A program made the translations under genes and the position numbers. A stretch of DNA of 64,000 nt from Phenylobacterium deserti (GTDB lineage: Bacteria > Pseudomonadota > Alphaproteobacteria > Caulobacterales > Caulobacteraceae). This document shows, in pieces, positions 17,105-26,829 of this stretch. Every line of letters starts with the position of its first letter. The stretch's first letter is position 1. Where the stretch lies: positions 1,054,001-1,118,000 of the forward strand of contig NZ_QFYR01000001.1 of assembly GCF_003254705.1 (NCBI RefSeq), read 5' to 3'. The notes below the pieces were generated by a model that saw nothing but the letters and a program-made list of their open reading frames with translations, was not told where the DNA came from and made no database searches.

Positions 17105-18835
17105 ATGGCGTCTCCTTTGGCCAAGCTGCCCGCCCGCTATCTTGTCCAGGCCGTGGGGCTCTCCGTCCTGCGCCAGGCGGCCCGCGAGTGGACGGGAACG
17201 CCGCCGCACCTTCTGTCCCTTTCCTATCCCAAGCCGGACGGCTTTTCCGCCCAGCCCAAAGACCTGCGTCCGCCCGAGCGCGAGAACGGCCTGCGGATAA
17301 TGTCCGGCGCCTTCGTGTTCGGCGGCGAGACGGTGGCGCCCGGCCCGCGGGGCGATCCCTGGAACAGGGCCAGTCCCAGCCGCCGGTTCGCGGTCGGCCT
17401 CCACCGCTTCGGCTGGATGCGGGACCTCCTGACCGGCGGTCCGGAGGCGGCCGCCGAGGGCCTGCGGCTCACCCTGGAGTGGCGGCGCACCTTCGGGCGC
17501 TGGAACGCCTTTTCCTGGAGCTCTGACGTCCTGGAGCGCCGGGTCTTCAACCTGGCCTGCGCCGGCCGGGCGATCACTGCGCGCGCATCGGACGCCGAGA
17601 CCGCCCAGATCGCCCTCGATCTCGCCCGCCAGGCGCGATTCCTGCTCGGCTTGAACGAAGGTCCGGCCCGCGCGGCGGAGCGGGCCTGCGCGGCGGCGGT
17701 GGCCGGGTGCGCCCTGGCCGATCCGGCGGGCGAGCGGTTGATGACCAAGGCGCTCGCCAAGCTGGTTCGCGCGCTGCCCGTCACCGTCCAGCCCGACGGC
17801 GGCCATGCCTCCCGCAGTCCCCAGGCGGCCCTGGAGCTGCTGTTCGATCTGCTGACCCTGGACGAGGCGCTGTCCCAGCGCGGCCTGCCGCCGCCGGAAG
17901 AGCTGATCCGCGCCATCGACCGGCTGGGCGGCGCCGTGCGCTTCTTCACCTTGGCGGACGGCCGGCTGGCCGCGTTCCAGGGCGGCGAGGCGGCCTCGCG
18001 GGCCTATATCGCCGCCGCACGTTCGCTGGACGACACGCCCCCGGACGCTTCCGGGCCCGTCACCCGCAACGGCTACCAGCGTCTGGAAAGCCGCGCCCTG
18101 CAGGTGCTGGCGGACGCCGCGCCGCCGGCCAAGGGCGCCTGGAGCGTCACCGCCTGCGCCCAGCCGCTGGCGATTGAGGTTCTGGTGGGCGGCAAGCGGC
18201 TGGTGGTGGGCGGCGGTTGGTCGCCAAACGCTCAGGCGCCCCAGGCCATGCGGCTGGTGGACGCCGCCTCCACCGCCTCCGTCGGCGACGCCCACTGCGG
18301 CCAGCCCCTGCGCGGCTTTCCGGCCCAGGTTCTTGGCCCCCGCCTGGTCAGCGCGCCGGATAAGGTCGAGGCCCGCCGGCACGAGGCCGAAGGCGCCCAG
18401 TGGCTGGAGATGTCCCACGACGGTTGGGCCGAACGCTTCGGCCTGCGCCACGAACGGCGCCTCTATGTGGACGTGGCCGCCGACGAACTGCGGGGCGAAG
18501 ACAGGTTCTCTCCCACCGGCGCTGCGCCCGGTCCGGACGGCCGGCGGTTCATCCCCTTCATGGTCCGCTTTCACCTGGCCCCCGGCGTCCAGGCCCAGGT
18601 GGCGCGCGACAAGAAGAGCGTCCTGCTGAAGCCGGAGGGCGGCGACGCCGGGTGGTGGCTGCGCAACGACGCCCTGGAAGTCGCCATCGAGCCTTCCGTC
18701 CACTACGAGCGCGGCATGCCCCGCCGGTCTCAGCAGATCGTGCTGCGCGGCCAGGCGCGGCTGGAAAGCGGCGCCCGCGTCCGATGGAAGCTGTCGCAGG
18801 CAAACCGCGTTGACGCCCCGGCGCCGGACGCCTAA
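17105..18835 (+). CDS. Heparinase II/III-like family protein
   Basis: 576 residues. An alpha-helical N-terminal region (about 60-280; RFGWMRDLLTGGPEAAAEG, WSSDVLERRVFNLA) is followed by a beta-rich C-terminal half (NGYQRLESRALQVLADAAPP; MSHDGWAERFGLRHERRLYV), the layout of the heparinase II/III polysaccharide-lyase superfamily. No signal peptide is visible. Family members outside true lyases may act on cell-envelope polysaccharides; the substrate is unknown. The ATG at 17105 is preceded by AGGGG. It sits between rpe and the riboswitch-controlled purH, so it may be read on the same transcript upstream of the riboswitch. Confidence 0.82.
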   Translation: MASPLAKLPARYLVQAVGLSVLRQAAREWTGTPPHLLSLSYPKPDGFSAQPKDLRPPERENGLRIMSGAFVFGGETVAPGPRGDPWNRASPSRRFAVGLHRFGWMRDLLTGGPEAAAEGLRLTLEWRRTFGRWNAFSWSSDVLERRVFNLACAGRAITARASDAETAQIALDLARQARFLLGLNEGPARAAERACAAAVAGCALADPAGERLMTKALAKLVRALPVTVQPDGGHASRSPQAALELLFDLLTLDEALSQRGLPPPEELIRAIDRLGGAVRFFTLADGRLAAFQGGEAASRAYIAAARSLDDTPPDASGPVTRNGYQRLESRALQVLADAAPPAKGAWSVTACAQPLAIEVLVGGKRLVVGGGWSPNAQAPQAMRLVDAASTASVGDAHCGQPLRGFPAQVLGPRLVSAPDKVEARRHEAEGAQWLEMSHDGWAERFGLRHERRLYVDVAADELRGEDRFSPTGAAPGPDGRRFIPFMVRFHLAPGVQAQVARDKKSVLLKPEGGDAGWWLRNDALEVAIEPSVHYERGMPRRSQQIVLRGQARLESGARVRWKLSQANRVDAPAPDA

Positions 18836-18842
18836 TCGGGCG

Positions 18843-18940
18843 CCATCCCGCGTGACTGGCGAATGAGGTGGGCGACCACCGGGGAGCGCGGAGACCATAT
18901 TGCGTGTCCCGTGATGCGCCGCCGCTCGCCTGGGCACCGC
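18843..18940 (+). promoter_or_regulatory. ZTP (pfl) riboswitch controlling purH
   Basis: The 129-base gap before purH holds the signature sequences of the ZTP/ZMP riboswitch in order: CGCGTGACTGGCG at 18849-18861, a GGTGG/CCACC stem leading into ACCACCGGGGAGCGCGG ending at 18891, and CGCCTGGGCA at 18927-18936. ZTP riboswitches sense the purine intermediate analogue that builds up when 10-formyl-THF is low, and they switch on purH and folate genes. No T-run follows, and the purH ribosome site (AGGAG at 18953-18957) lies 17 bases downstream. Translational rather than terminator control is therefore likely (inference). Confidence 0.88.
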
Positions 18941-18964
18941 CGAACCTGAAGCCAGGAGACTGCC

Positions 18965-20560
18965 GTGCCCGCCGCCCCCGATTTCCCGCCCGCTCCCGAT
19001 CTCCACCCGATCCGCCGCGCCCTGTTGAGCGTCTCGGACAAGACCGGCCTGGTCGAAGCCGCCCGCACTCTGTCGGAGATGGGCGTCGAGCTGGTCTCCA
19101 CCGGCGGCACCCGAAAGGCGATCTCCGACGCCGGCCTGCCTGTGAAGGACATCTCCGAGCTGACGGGCTTCCCCGAGATGATGGACGGCCGGGTGAAGAC
19201 CCTGCACCCCATTGTCCACGGCGGCCTGCTGGGCGTGCGTGACGCGCCCGAACACAAGGCGGCCATGGACGAGCACGGGATCGGCGGCATCGACCTCGTC
19301 TACGTCAACCTCTACCCCTTCGAGCAGACGGTGGCCTCCGGCGCCGACTACGAGACCGCGGTGGAGAACATCGACATCGGCGGTCCGGCCATGATCCGCT
19401 CGGCGGCCAAGAACCACGGCTACGTCGCCGTCTGCACTGAGCCGTCGGATGTGGCCGAGGTGCTGGAAGCGCTGAAGGCCAACGGCGGCAAGACCCCGCT
19501 GTCGCTGCGAAAGACCCTCGCCGCGCGCGCCTACGCCCGCACGGCGTCCTATGACGCGGCCATCTCCTCCTGGTTCGCGGCCCAGCTGGGCGAGGAAGCG
19601 CCGCGCCGCCGCGCCTTCGCGGGCGAGCTGGTGCAGACCATGCGCTATGGCGAAAACCCGCACCAGGCCGCCGCCTTCTACCGCGACGCCAATCCGCGCG
19701 TGGGCGTCGCCACCGCCAGGCAGCTCCAGGGCAAGGAGCTCAGCTACAACAACATCAACGACACCGACGCCGCCTTCGAGCTGATCGCCGAGTTCGATCC
19801 GGCCAAGGCGCCGGCTGTGGCCATCATCAAGCACGCCAACCCCTGCGGCGTGGCCACCGGCGCCACGGTGCTGGAAGCCTACCAGCGCGCCCTGGCCTGC
19901 GATCCGGTCAGCGCGTTCGGCGGCATCATCGCCCTGAACACCCGCCTGGACGCCGCCACCGCCGAGAAGATCCTTGAGCTCTTCACCGAGGTGGTGATCG
20001 CGCCGGAGGTCGATGACGACTCAGCCGCCCTCTTCGCCAAGAAGAAGAACGTCCGTCTGCTGACCACTGGCGGGCTGCCCGACGCCCTGACGCCCGGCGT
20101 GACCTTCAAATCGGTTTCCGGCGGCTTCCTGGTGCAGAGCCGCGACACGGCGCGCCTGACCGCCGCCGACCTCAAGGTCGTCACCAAGCGCGAGCCGACG
20201 GAGGCGGAAGTACGCGACATGCTGTTCGCCTTCACTCTGGCCAAGCACGTGAAGTCGAACGCCATCGTCTACGCTAAGGACGGCCAGAGCCTGGGCATCG
20301 GCGCCGGCCAGATGAACCGCAAGGACTCAGCCCGGATCGCCGCCCTGCGCGCCGCCGACTTCAACCTGGACCTGACCGGTTCGGCCTGCGCTTCGGAAGC
20401 CTTCTTCCCGTTCCCGGACGGCCTGATCCAGGCGGCGGAAGCCGGCTGCACCGCCGTGATCCAGCCCGGCGGCTCCATCGGCGACCAGAAGGTCATCGAC
20501 GCCGCGGACGAGCGCGGCCTCGCCATGGTCTTCACCGGCGTGCGGGTGTTCCGACACTAG
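18965..20560 (+). CDS. purH: Bifunctional AICAR transformylase / IMP cyclohydrolase
   Basis: 531 residues, full length for the enzyme doing the last two steps of IMP synthesis. The N-terminal MGS-like cyclohydrolase domain shows [29 protein letters not shown] and [15 protein letters not shown]. The transformylase domain shows [29 protein letters not shown] and [13 protein letters not shown] with the catalytic Lys-His. The C-terminus [20 protein letters not shown] is intact. Start is GTG at 18965 with AGGAG 7 bases before. A ZTP riboswitch precedes it. A palindromic repeat separates it from the convergent gdhB. Confidence 0.97.
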   Translation: MPAAPDFPPAPDLHPIRRALLSVSDKTGLVEAARTLSEMGVELVSTGGTRKAISDAGLPVKDISELTGFPEMMDGRVKTLHPIVHGGLLGVRDAPEHKAAMDEHGIGGIDLVYVNLYPFEQTVASGADYETAVENIDIGGPAMIRSAAKNHGYVAVCTEPSDVAEVLEALKANGGKTPLSLRKTLAARAYARTASYDAAISSWFAAQLGEEAPRRRAFAGELVQTMRYGENPHQAAAFYRDANPRVGVATARQLQGKELSYNNINDTDAAFELIAEFDPAKAPAVAIIKHANPCGVATGATVLEAYQRALACDPVSAFGGIIALNTRLDAATAEKILELFTEVVIAPEVDDDSAALFAKKKNVRLLTTGGLPDALTPGVTFKSVSGGFLVQSRDTARLTAADLKVVTKREPTEAEVRDMLFAFTLAKHVKSNAIVYAKDGQSLGIGAGQMNRKDSARIAALRAADFNLDLTGSACASEAFFPFPDGLIQAAEAGCTAVIQPGGSIGDQKVIDAADERGLAMVFTGVRVFRH

Positions 20561-20567
20561 AAGCGGC

Positions 20568-20676
20568 AGTTGCTCCCCCTCCGGGGGAGCTCCGGCAGAG
20601 CCGGTGAGGGGGTCCGCCGCCGACTCGGCTGGGGACCCCCGTCGCTTCGCGCCACCTCCCCTGATGGGGAGGAATT
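20568..20676. repeat. Palindromic intergenic repeat, copy 1
   Basis: 109 bases built of nested hairpins. GCTCCCCC at 20572-20579 pairs with GGGGGAGC at 20583-20590. A GGGGGTCC / GGACCCCC pair lies in the middle, and CCTCCCC at 20655-20661 pairs with GGGGAGG at 20666-20672. Outer ends match as imperfect 11-bp inverted repeats (9 of 11). The inner block CCGTCGCTTCGCG and the ends are shared with the copy at 49502-49615. It starts just after purH and ends 5 bases from the gdhB stop, so it may act as a two-way terminator. Confidence 0.75.
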
Positions 20677-20681
20677 GCGCC

Positions 20682-23600
20682 CTACTTCTTCTTCACCGCC
20701 GCCTGGGTCGCCAGCTCGCGCAGGGCGGCGTTGGCGATGGTCAGCTTTGCGAAGGTCCAGGCCCCGCCCGCCGCCTCGATCTCCTCCAGGGTGCGGCAGG
20801 CCGCTTCCACCTGGTCGCGTCGCAAGGCCGACCAGGAGCTGACCGCCTCCCGGGCGCGCTCGGGATCCTCCCCGGCCTGGCCCGCGCCGGAGAAGTCCAT
20901 CACCGCCTGCGTCAGCTGCGCCTGCTCGGACAGCAGGTCCTCGATCAGCCGGCGCAGGGCTGTCCGCTCGAACGCGTCGCCCACCCGATAGCCGGCCGAG
21001 GCCGCCCGCAGCCGGTCGAAGCCGAAGGCCGCGCCGGTGGCGTGGTAAAGGTGCGCCACATTGGGCAGCGGCCAGCTGGAGGCTTCCGCCAGATCCACCA
21101 GATCGGCGGCGGTGGTCAGGGACTGCAGCACGGCCGCGCTACGCGCCTCCGCCTCCGGCGCGCCTGCGTCCACCAGCTGGGCCACGCGGTCGTCGAACGC
21201 CTGCCGCTCCACCGCCGAGGCGGCTTCGGGCAACAGGGCCGCAAGGCTGCCGATGCCGGGGCCGTAACGCTTCACCAGCGCCTCCACGCCCAGGCTTTCG
21301 CGCGCGGCGCGCCGGGCCAGCCAGAAGGTCGCCGCTCGCAGGGCGTTGGACAGGGTCCGGAACAGGGTCATCTGCCCCGCCGCCGGAACCTTGCCGTCCA
21401 GCGCCGCCACGCCGGCCCACAGCTCATCGACCTTCAGCACGGTCTTGGCTGCTTCATAGCCGGCCACGAACGCCGCCACATCGCAGTTGGCCGCCGTCAT
21501 CAGCCGCGAGGGGAAGCTCGGGCCGCAGCGGTTGACGATGTCGTTGGCCAGAACGGTGGTGATGATGTCCCGCCGCAGGCGGTGCCGCTTCAGAGCCTCG
21601 CTGTACTTGCGGATGCCGGCCGGGAAGTAGCCCTCGAGCTTGGCTTCAAACCACGGATCGTCCGGCGCCCGGCTGGCGATCATCTCGCGCTTCAGCTCGA
21701 GCTTGCCATAGGCGAGCAGCACGGCCAGCTCCGGCCGGGTCAGCCCGCGGCCGGCCTGCGCCCGCGCCTCGATGGCCGCCGCGTCCGGCAGGCCTTCCAC
21801 CATCCGGTCCAGGCGCCCGGCCGCTTCCAGCTGGTGCATGAACCGCGCGTAGGGCTCCAGCTCGCCGGGCGCGTCCAGCTCCATCAGCGAAAGCGCCAGG
21901 GTCTGGTCGTAGTTGTGGACCAGCACGTGGGCGGCCACGTCCTCGGTCATCGACTTCAGCAGGACGTCGCGCGCCTTGCGATCCAGCTCGCAGTTGCGCT
22001 CCAGCATGCCGGTGAGGATCTTGATGTTCACCTCGTGGTCGGAGCTGTCGACCCCGGCCGAGTTGTCGATGGCGTCGGTGTCGATCCGACCTCCTGCCTG
22101 TGCGAACTCGATACGGCCCGCTTGAGTGAGGCCAAGGTTCGCCCCCTCGCCGACCACCTTCACCCGCAGGTCCGCGCCATTGATGCGCACCGGGTCGTTG
22201 GCCTTGTCGCCGACATCGCCATTCGCCTCGTGGCGAGCCTTCACATAGGTGCCGATGCCGCCCAGGTAGAGCAGCTCGGCCGGCGCCTTGAGGATGGCGG
22301 TGATCAGCTCGGCGGGCGTCAGCGCCTCGGCCGTGACCCCCAGCATGGCCCGCACCTCGGGCGTCAGCTCGATGGACTTCAGGCTGCGGGCGACCACCCC
22401 GCCGCCCGCCGAGATCTTGCTCTTGTCGTAGTCGTCCCAGGACGAGCGCGGCAGCTCGAACATCCGCTTGCGCTCGTCCCAGCTCGCCGCCGGGTCGGGG
22501 TCGGGATCCAGGAAGATGTGCCGGTGGTCGAAGGCGGCCAGCAGGCGGATCTGCTTGGACAGCAGCATGCCGTTGCCGAACACGTCGCCGCTCATGTCGC
22601 CGCAGCCGACCACGGTGAACGGCTCGGACTGGATGTCCTTGCCCAGCTCGCGGAAGTGGCGCTTCACCGCTTCCCAGGCTCCGCGGGCGGTGATGCCCAT
22701 CACCTTGTGGTCGTAGCCGGCCGACCCGCCCGAAGCAAAGGCGTCGCCCAGCCAGAAGCCGTAGGACTCCGCGATGCCGTTGGCGATGTCGGAGAAGGTG
22801 GCGGTGCCCTTGTCGGCCGCCACCACCAGGTACGGATCATCTCCGTCGTGCGCCACCACGTCCTGCGGATGGATCACCGCCCCGTCGGGGGCGAGGTTGT
22901 CCGTTAGGTCCAGCAGGCCGGACAGGAAGGTCTTATAGGCCTCGATCGCCGCCCCGCGGATCGCGTCCGGCGTGCCGCCCTTTGGCAGCTGCTTGGGGAA
23001 GAAGCCGCCCTTGGAGCCCACCGGGACGATGACTGCGTTCTTTACTTGCTGCGCCTTCACCAGGCCCAGCACCTCGGTGCGGAAATCGTCGCGCCGGTCG
23101 CTCCACCGCAGGCCGCCGCGAGCCACCGGACCGAAGCGCAGGTGCACGCCCTCGACGTTCACGCCCCAGACGAAGATCTCGCGGAACGGCTTCGGCGCCG
23201 GCAGGTCGGCGAGTTCGCCGCTCGCCACCTTGAACGAGATGTAGGGCTTGGGCGCGCCTTGCGCGTCGCGCTGGTAGAAGTTGGTCCGCTGAATGGCCTG
23301 CACCAGCAGCGCCAAGCGGCGCAGCACGCGGTCTTCGTCCAGGCTCGACACCTGCTGCAGGGCCGCCGTGATTTCGTCCATCACCGCCCGCGCCTGCTCC
23401 TGGCGAGTGGCCAAGTCGGCGCGGATGGCCGGATCGAACTTAGTGCGGAACAGGTCGAGGATCAGCCGCGCCACCCCTGGGTGGTTGGACAGCGCCTCTT
23501 CCTGGCTGCGCTGAGTGGGATCCAGGCCCGACTGCTGACGGTAACGGGCCAGCGCCCGGATCAGCGCGGCGTCGCGCCAGGGGATCGACAGCTCCAGCAC

Positions 23601-25511
23601 CAGGCGGTTGAAGCCGTCGTTCTCGGTGCGGCCGTTCCAGACCGCGACGACGGCCTCTTCGAAGGCGAGCTTCACCTCGTCGAACACCAGGTGTTCGCCG
23701 CGTTCGTCCTCGATTTCGAAGTCGTGCACCCACACGGGCGCTTCGCCCGGCCGGCTCACCGGGAATCCGGCTTCGGCCACGGCGCGCAGGCCCATGCTCT
23801 CCAGGATCGGCAGGACGTCCGACAGGGGCGCCGGCCCTCCCGTTCGGTACAGCTTGAACCGGAACTGGATCGGCGTGTCATCGGCTGTCCGGTAGGCCCG
23901 GGCGCGGACCGGCTCGGCCTCGCCCATGGCCTCGATCACCCCGATGTCGGCCAGCGCCTCGGCGGCGTCGAAGCGGTCGCGGTACCCGGCTGCGAAGGCG
24001 TTGCGATAACGGGCGAGCAGGCCCGTGACCTCGTCGGGATCACGCCCGCCGGCCCGCACGGCGCTTTCGAACCGGTCCTCCCAGGTGCGCGCCGCTTCGG
24101 CGATGGCGGACTCCAGCGCCTTCAGGTCGGGCCATTGGTGCTGGCCGGGGGTGAAGCCGATGATGAAGTGGGCCCGCGCCAGGGGCGCGTCGGAGAAGCT
24201 GGGGTACGACGCCGAAACGCGGCCCTGGTAGCCCGCCGCCAGGATCCGCCCGGCCCGCTGCGCCACGTCGGAGGTGTAGTGGTCCCGAGGCAGGAACAGC
24301 AGAACGGACGCGAAGCGGTCAAAGGGATCGCGCCGCTCGAACAGCCGCACCCGCGGCCGGTCGTAGAGGTGCAGGATGCCCAGCGCCTGCTCAAGCAGCT
24401 CGTCCTCGGTGATCTGGAAGAGCTCGTCCCGGGGATGGTTCTCCAGGATGTTCTTCAGCCGCTTTTCGTTGTGGCTGTTGGGCGTCGCGCCGGCGCGCTG
24501 CAGCACCCGGGCGACCTTTTCGCGGATCAGCGGCACGGCGCTGGCCGGCTGGTCGTAGGCTTCGGCGGTGAACAGGCCCACGAACCGCGTCTCACCCGAC
24601 GGCTTGCCGTCGGCGTCGTAGCGCTTGACCCCCACGTAATCCATGTAGCCGCGGCGGTGGACCCGACTCTTCACGTTGGACTTGGCTACGACCACCGCCG
24701 GATCGGTGACCAGCCGGTCCTTCATCTGGTGCATCAGCACCGCGGGCTCGTTGGCCCGGCGCAGGACAGTGCGCTCCGGGTCACGCAGCACGCCCAGGCC
24801 GTCCTTGGCCTGATAGACCGGCTCTTCCGGCGCGTAGTCGCCGCTGGCCAGCTTCGGATACTCGTAGGTCCGCGCGCCCAGGAAGACGAACTGCTGGGCT
24901 TCCAGCCAGGACAGGAAGGCGATCTCCTCGTCCTTGGCCTTGCCAGGCGTGGTCTGCAGCTGGGCCAGGGTCTTGCCCATCAAGGCCAGCATGGCTGGGA
25001 AGTCTTCCACCGCCGCATGCACGTCGGCCAGGGTCTGACGAACGCCCTCGATCAGCGCCTGCTCGCGGTCAGCGCCCACGTCATCCAGGATCACCAGGAT
25101 CATGGACTCCCGCCGGCCCTCGCCGCCCGGCGTGCGGGCGCCTTTCGGATCGCGCGCCACCGGCACGATGGGGTGGAACATGGCCCTTACCGACAGGCCC
25201 TGAGCGGCGATCTCGCCCATGACGCTGTCCACCAGGAACGGGCCGTCGGCCTGCACGATCTCCAGGCGGTCGAGCTCGACCCCGCCCGGGGCGGGAGCGA
25301 CGCGGATCTTGGGGCCGCCCTCGCGCTCGGCGCCGAAACGCCAGAAGTCGGCCAGGGTCTCGGCCAGCTGCTCGGGCGACAGCTCCGGCAGCTCGTCCGG
25401 CGCGGCGTCCGCCGCCGCCTGCTCGGCGAACGCGCGCGCCGCGTCGTCCTCGCCGATAAGCGAAAGCACCGCCTTCACCAGACTGGTGGGCGCTTGGACC
25501 GGCTTGTTCAT
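20682..25511 (-). CDS. gdhB: NAD-specific glutamate dehydrogenase, large (180 kDa) type
   Basis: 1609 residues, matching the NAD-dependent 180-kDa class known from Caulobacter, Pseudomonas and Streptomyces. The N-terminal region holds ACT-like regulatory modules (VQADGPFLVDSVMGEIAAQG and RFKLYRTG). The catalytic domain begins near residue 730 with RGGLRWSDRRDDFRTEVLGL followed by VKNAVIVPVGSKGGFFPKQL (active-site lysines). NAD-binding follows (VVGCGDMSGDVFGNGML), then a long helical C-terminus. The enzyme oxidises glutamate to 2-oxoglutarate and ammonium. ATG at 25511 is chosen with GGGAG nearby; the frame is open to 25640. The leader contains strong hairpins. Confidence 0.96.
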   Translation of the reverse strand: MNKPVQAPTSLVKAVLSLIGEDDAARAFAEQAAADAAPDELPELSPEQLAETLADFWRFGAEREGGPKIRVAPAPGGVELDRLEIVQADGPFLVDSVMGEIAAQGLSVRAMFHPIVPVARDPKGARTPGGEGRRESMILVILDDVGADREQALIEGVRQTLADVHAAVEDFPAMLALMGKTLAQLQTTPGKAKDEEIAFLSWLEAQQFVFLGARTYEYPKLASGDYAPEEPVYQAKDGLGVLRDPERTVLRRANEPAVLMHQMKDRLVTDPAVVVAKSNVKSRVHRRGYMDYVGVKRYDADGKPSGETRFVGLFTAEAYDQPASAVPLIREKVARVLQRAGATPNSHNEKRLKNILENHPRDELFQITEDELLEQALGILHLYDRPRVRLFERRDPFDRFASVLLFLPRDHYTSDVAQRAGRILAAGYQGRVSASYPSFSDAPLARAHFIIGFTPGQHQWPDLKALESAIAEAARTWEDRFESAVRAGGRDPDEVTGLLARYRNAFAAGYRDRFDAAEALADIGVIEAMGEAEPVRARAYRTADDTPIQFRFKLYRTGGPAPLSDVLPILESMGLRAVAEAGFPVSRPGEAPVWVHDFEIEDERGEHLVFDEVKLAFEEAVVAVWNGRTENDGFNRLVLELSIPWRDAALIRALARYRQQSGLDPTQRSQEEALSNHPGVARLILDLFRTKFDPAIRADLATRQEQARAVMDEITAALQQVSSLDEDRVLRRLALLVQAIQRTNFYQRDAQGAPKPYISFKVASGELADLPAPKPFREIFVWGVNVEGVHLRFGPVARGGLRWSDRRDDFRTEVLGLVKAQQVKNAVIVPVGSKGGFFPKQLPKGGTPDAIRGAAIEAYKTFLSGLLDLTDNLAPDGAVIHPQDVVAHDGDDPYLVVAADKGTATFSDIANGIAESYGFWLGDAFASGGSAGYDHKVMGITARGAWEAVKRHFRELGKDIQSEPFTVVGCGDMSGDVFGNGMLLSKQIRLLAAFDHRHIFLDPDPDPAASWDERKRMFELPRSSWDDYDKSKISAGGGVVARSLKSIELTPEVRAMLGVTAEALTPAELITAILKAPAELLYLGGIGTYVKARHEANGDVGDKANDPVRINGADLRVKVVGEGANLGLTQAGRIEFAQAGGRIDTDAIDNSAGVDSSDHEVNIKILTGMLERNCELDRKARDVLLKSMTEDVAAHVLVHNYDQTLALSLMELDAPGELEPYARFMHQLEAAGRLDRMVEGLPDAAAIEARAQAGRGLTRPELAVLLAYGKLELKREMIASRAPDDPWFEAKLEGYFPAGIRKYSEALKRHRLRRDIITTVLANDIVNRCGPSFPSRLMTAANCDVAAFVAGYEAAKTVLKVDELWAGVAALDGKVPAAGQMTLFRTLSNALRAATFWLARRAARESLGVEALVKRYGPGIGSLAALLPEAASAVERQAFDDRVAQLVDAGAPEAEARSAAVLQSLTTAADLVDLAEASSWPLPNVAHLYHATGAAFGFDRLRAASAGYRVGDAFERTALRRLIEDLLSEQAQLTQAVMDFSGAGQAGEDPERAREAVSSWSALRRDQVEAACRTLEEIEAAGGAWTFAKLTIANAALRELATQAAVKKK

Positions 25512-25535
25512 TGGAAGGTCTCCCGGAACGCGAGG

Positions 25536-25639
25536 ACGCCGCCGGAGGAGAGAGTCCGGCGGCGTGCGGCCCCGCCGTGGGGGATCGACGGGAGACTTAC
25601 TGCTCGCTGCGTCCGGGGGCTGGGGGAGGGTCGGACGCA
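25536..25639 (-). promoter_or_regulatory. Structured leader of gdhB: two strong hairpins
   Basis: On the minus strand the leader has an upstream 8-bp hairpin (arms 25632-25639 and 25608-25615, TGCGTCCG/CGGACGCA, 16-base C-rich loop). Further down is a perfect 11-bp hairpin (ACGCCGCCGGA at 25555-25565 on the minus strand, pairing with TCCGGCGGCGT at 25536-25546) with an 8-base loop, ending 25 bases before the ATG. There is no T-run. It does not match any riboswitch class I know; regulation is inference. Confidence 0.45.
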
Positions 25640-25710
25640 CCTGTCGCGGCCTGCTTGGCGGCGACCAGCCTTAGATAGGGAGCGGCAAATCAACTTAAAG
25701 CCCTCGATCC

Positions 25711-26829
25711 TTACGATTTCCTCGACCGGCGGCCTGCCGGCTCGGACGACATTCCGGCGTCCGGCGGTTGCCCCGGCTTCTTGTTCTTCAGGTGTTGCGG
25801 GTCCCCGTCGGAGCTGAGCAGGACGGCCAGCCAGCGGGTGCCGTCGAACTGCGCCAGGATCACCATCATCATCACGGTGATAGGCGTCGACAGGAAGGCG
25901 CCGACCAGGCCCCAGATGGAGCCCCAGAAGGCGAGCGCCAGCAGGACCACCACGGGGTCCATGTTCAGGCTGCGGCCCTGCATGCGCGGGTAGATGACGT
26001 TGCCGACCACCAAGCTGATGCCCTGAAGCACGGCAAACAGCACGATCGCCTGCCAGAGGGTGGGGAACTGGACCAGGGCGAACAGCGGAGGTGCGGCCAC
26101 GCCGATCACCGCACCGATCACTGGGATGTAGGAGGCGATGAAGATCAGAAAGGCCCAGAAGGCGGCATCGTGCAGCCCCACCGCGACCATCGCGATCCAG
26201 GAGCCGACCGCGATCATCAGGCCGGTGACCGTCTGGACCCATAGATACTGCTCGACCCCGTCACGGATGCGCAGAAAGGCGGCCATGGCCTCCTGGCGGC
26301 TGTCCCGGTTCGGGAACAGGGCCACGATCTTGCGCTCAAAGCTGTGGCGCGACGCGATGATGAAGGCGGCGTAGACCAGCACGAAGGCGGCCGTCGAGCC
26401 GAAGTTTTGAAGGCCCTTGGCGATCCGGCCGATCCACGGGCGCAAGTCGAACTGCTGGATCATCTGTGTCAGGCTGGGCGGAGCGTCGATGCCCACCATG
26501 CCGGCGACGCGCTGCACTATCGCGTTCAGCCGCGGGGCGTAGTCCACCAGCTGGGTCGCGAAGGACGCGGCGTTCTCGTAGATGAAAAAGCCGCTGCCGC
26601 CGAAGATCACCAGCGACAGGATGACCGCCAGCGGCGTCGCCGCGCGGCGCGAAACCCCGGGCAGGCGGTGCTCCAGCACGCGGGCGAAACCGTCGACCAT
26701 CACCGCCAGGAACATCGCCATGGCCAAAGGTGTCAGGATTTCGCGGAGCCAGTAGAGCGCGGCGCCAGCGGCGATCACCGCCAGGAAGACGGTCGCGTTG
26801 CGGGTGACGGCGGAGGAACTTGCGGCCAT
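25711..26829 (-). CDS. AI-2E family transporter-like membrane protein (PerM/TqsA type)
   Basis: 372 residues. The N-terminal pair of helices (about 12-38), a long third helix (61-84), an amphipathic loop and a C-terminal bundle with FLIFIASYIPVIGAVIGVAA and WGSIWGLVGAFLSTPITVMM match the AI-2E exporter family. The conserved proline/glycine motifs (YIPVIG, LSTPI) are present. Some members export signalling molecules or act as Na+/H+ antiporters, so the substrate is open. The final 35 residues are polar and may be disordered. The gene lies about 200 bases upstream of gdhB on the same strand. Confidence 0.88.
   Translation of the reverse strand: MAASSSAVTRNATVFLAVIAAGAALYWLREILTPLAMAMFLAVMVDGFARVLEHRLPGVSRRAATPLAVILSLVIFGGSGFFIYENAASFATQLVDYAPRLNAIVQRVAGMVGIDAPPSLTQMIQQFDLRPWIGRIAKGLQNFGSTAAFVLVYAAFIIASRHSFERKIVALFPNRDSRQEAMAAFLRIRDGVEQYLWVQTVTGLMIAVGSWIAMVAVGLHDAAFWAFLIFIASYIPVIGAVIGVAAPPLFALVQFPTLWQAIVLFAVLQGISLVVGNVIYPRMQGRSLNMDPVVVLLALAFWGSIWGLVGAFLSTPITVMMMVILAQFDGTRWLAVLLSSDGDPQHLKNKKPGQPPDAGMSSEPAGRRSRKS

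Noticed and set aside
17081..19834. A 900-codon open frame on the minus strand across rpe, the heparinase-like gene and purH
   Set aside because: It runs through three real genes and a riboswitch, has low-complexity composition and no family resemblance.
20604..25817. Very long open frames on the plus strand opposite gdhB
   Set aside because: They follow the codon phase of gdhB, are rich in Gly/Arg/Ala/His/Gln without any domain and have no ribosome sites; in DNA this GC-rich such antisense frames are expected.
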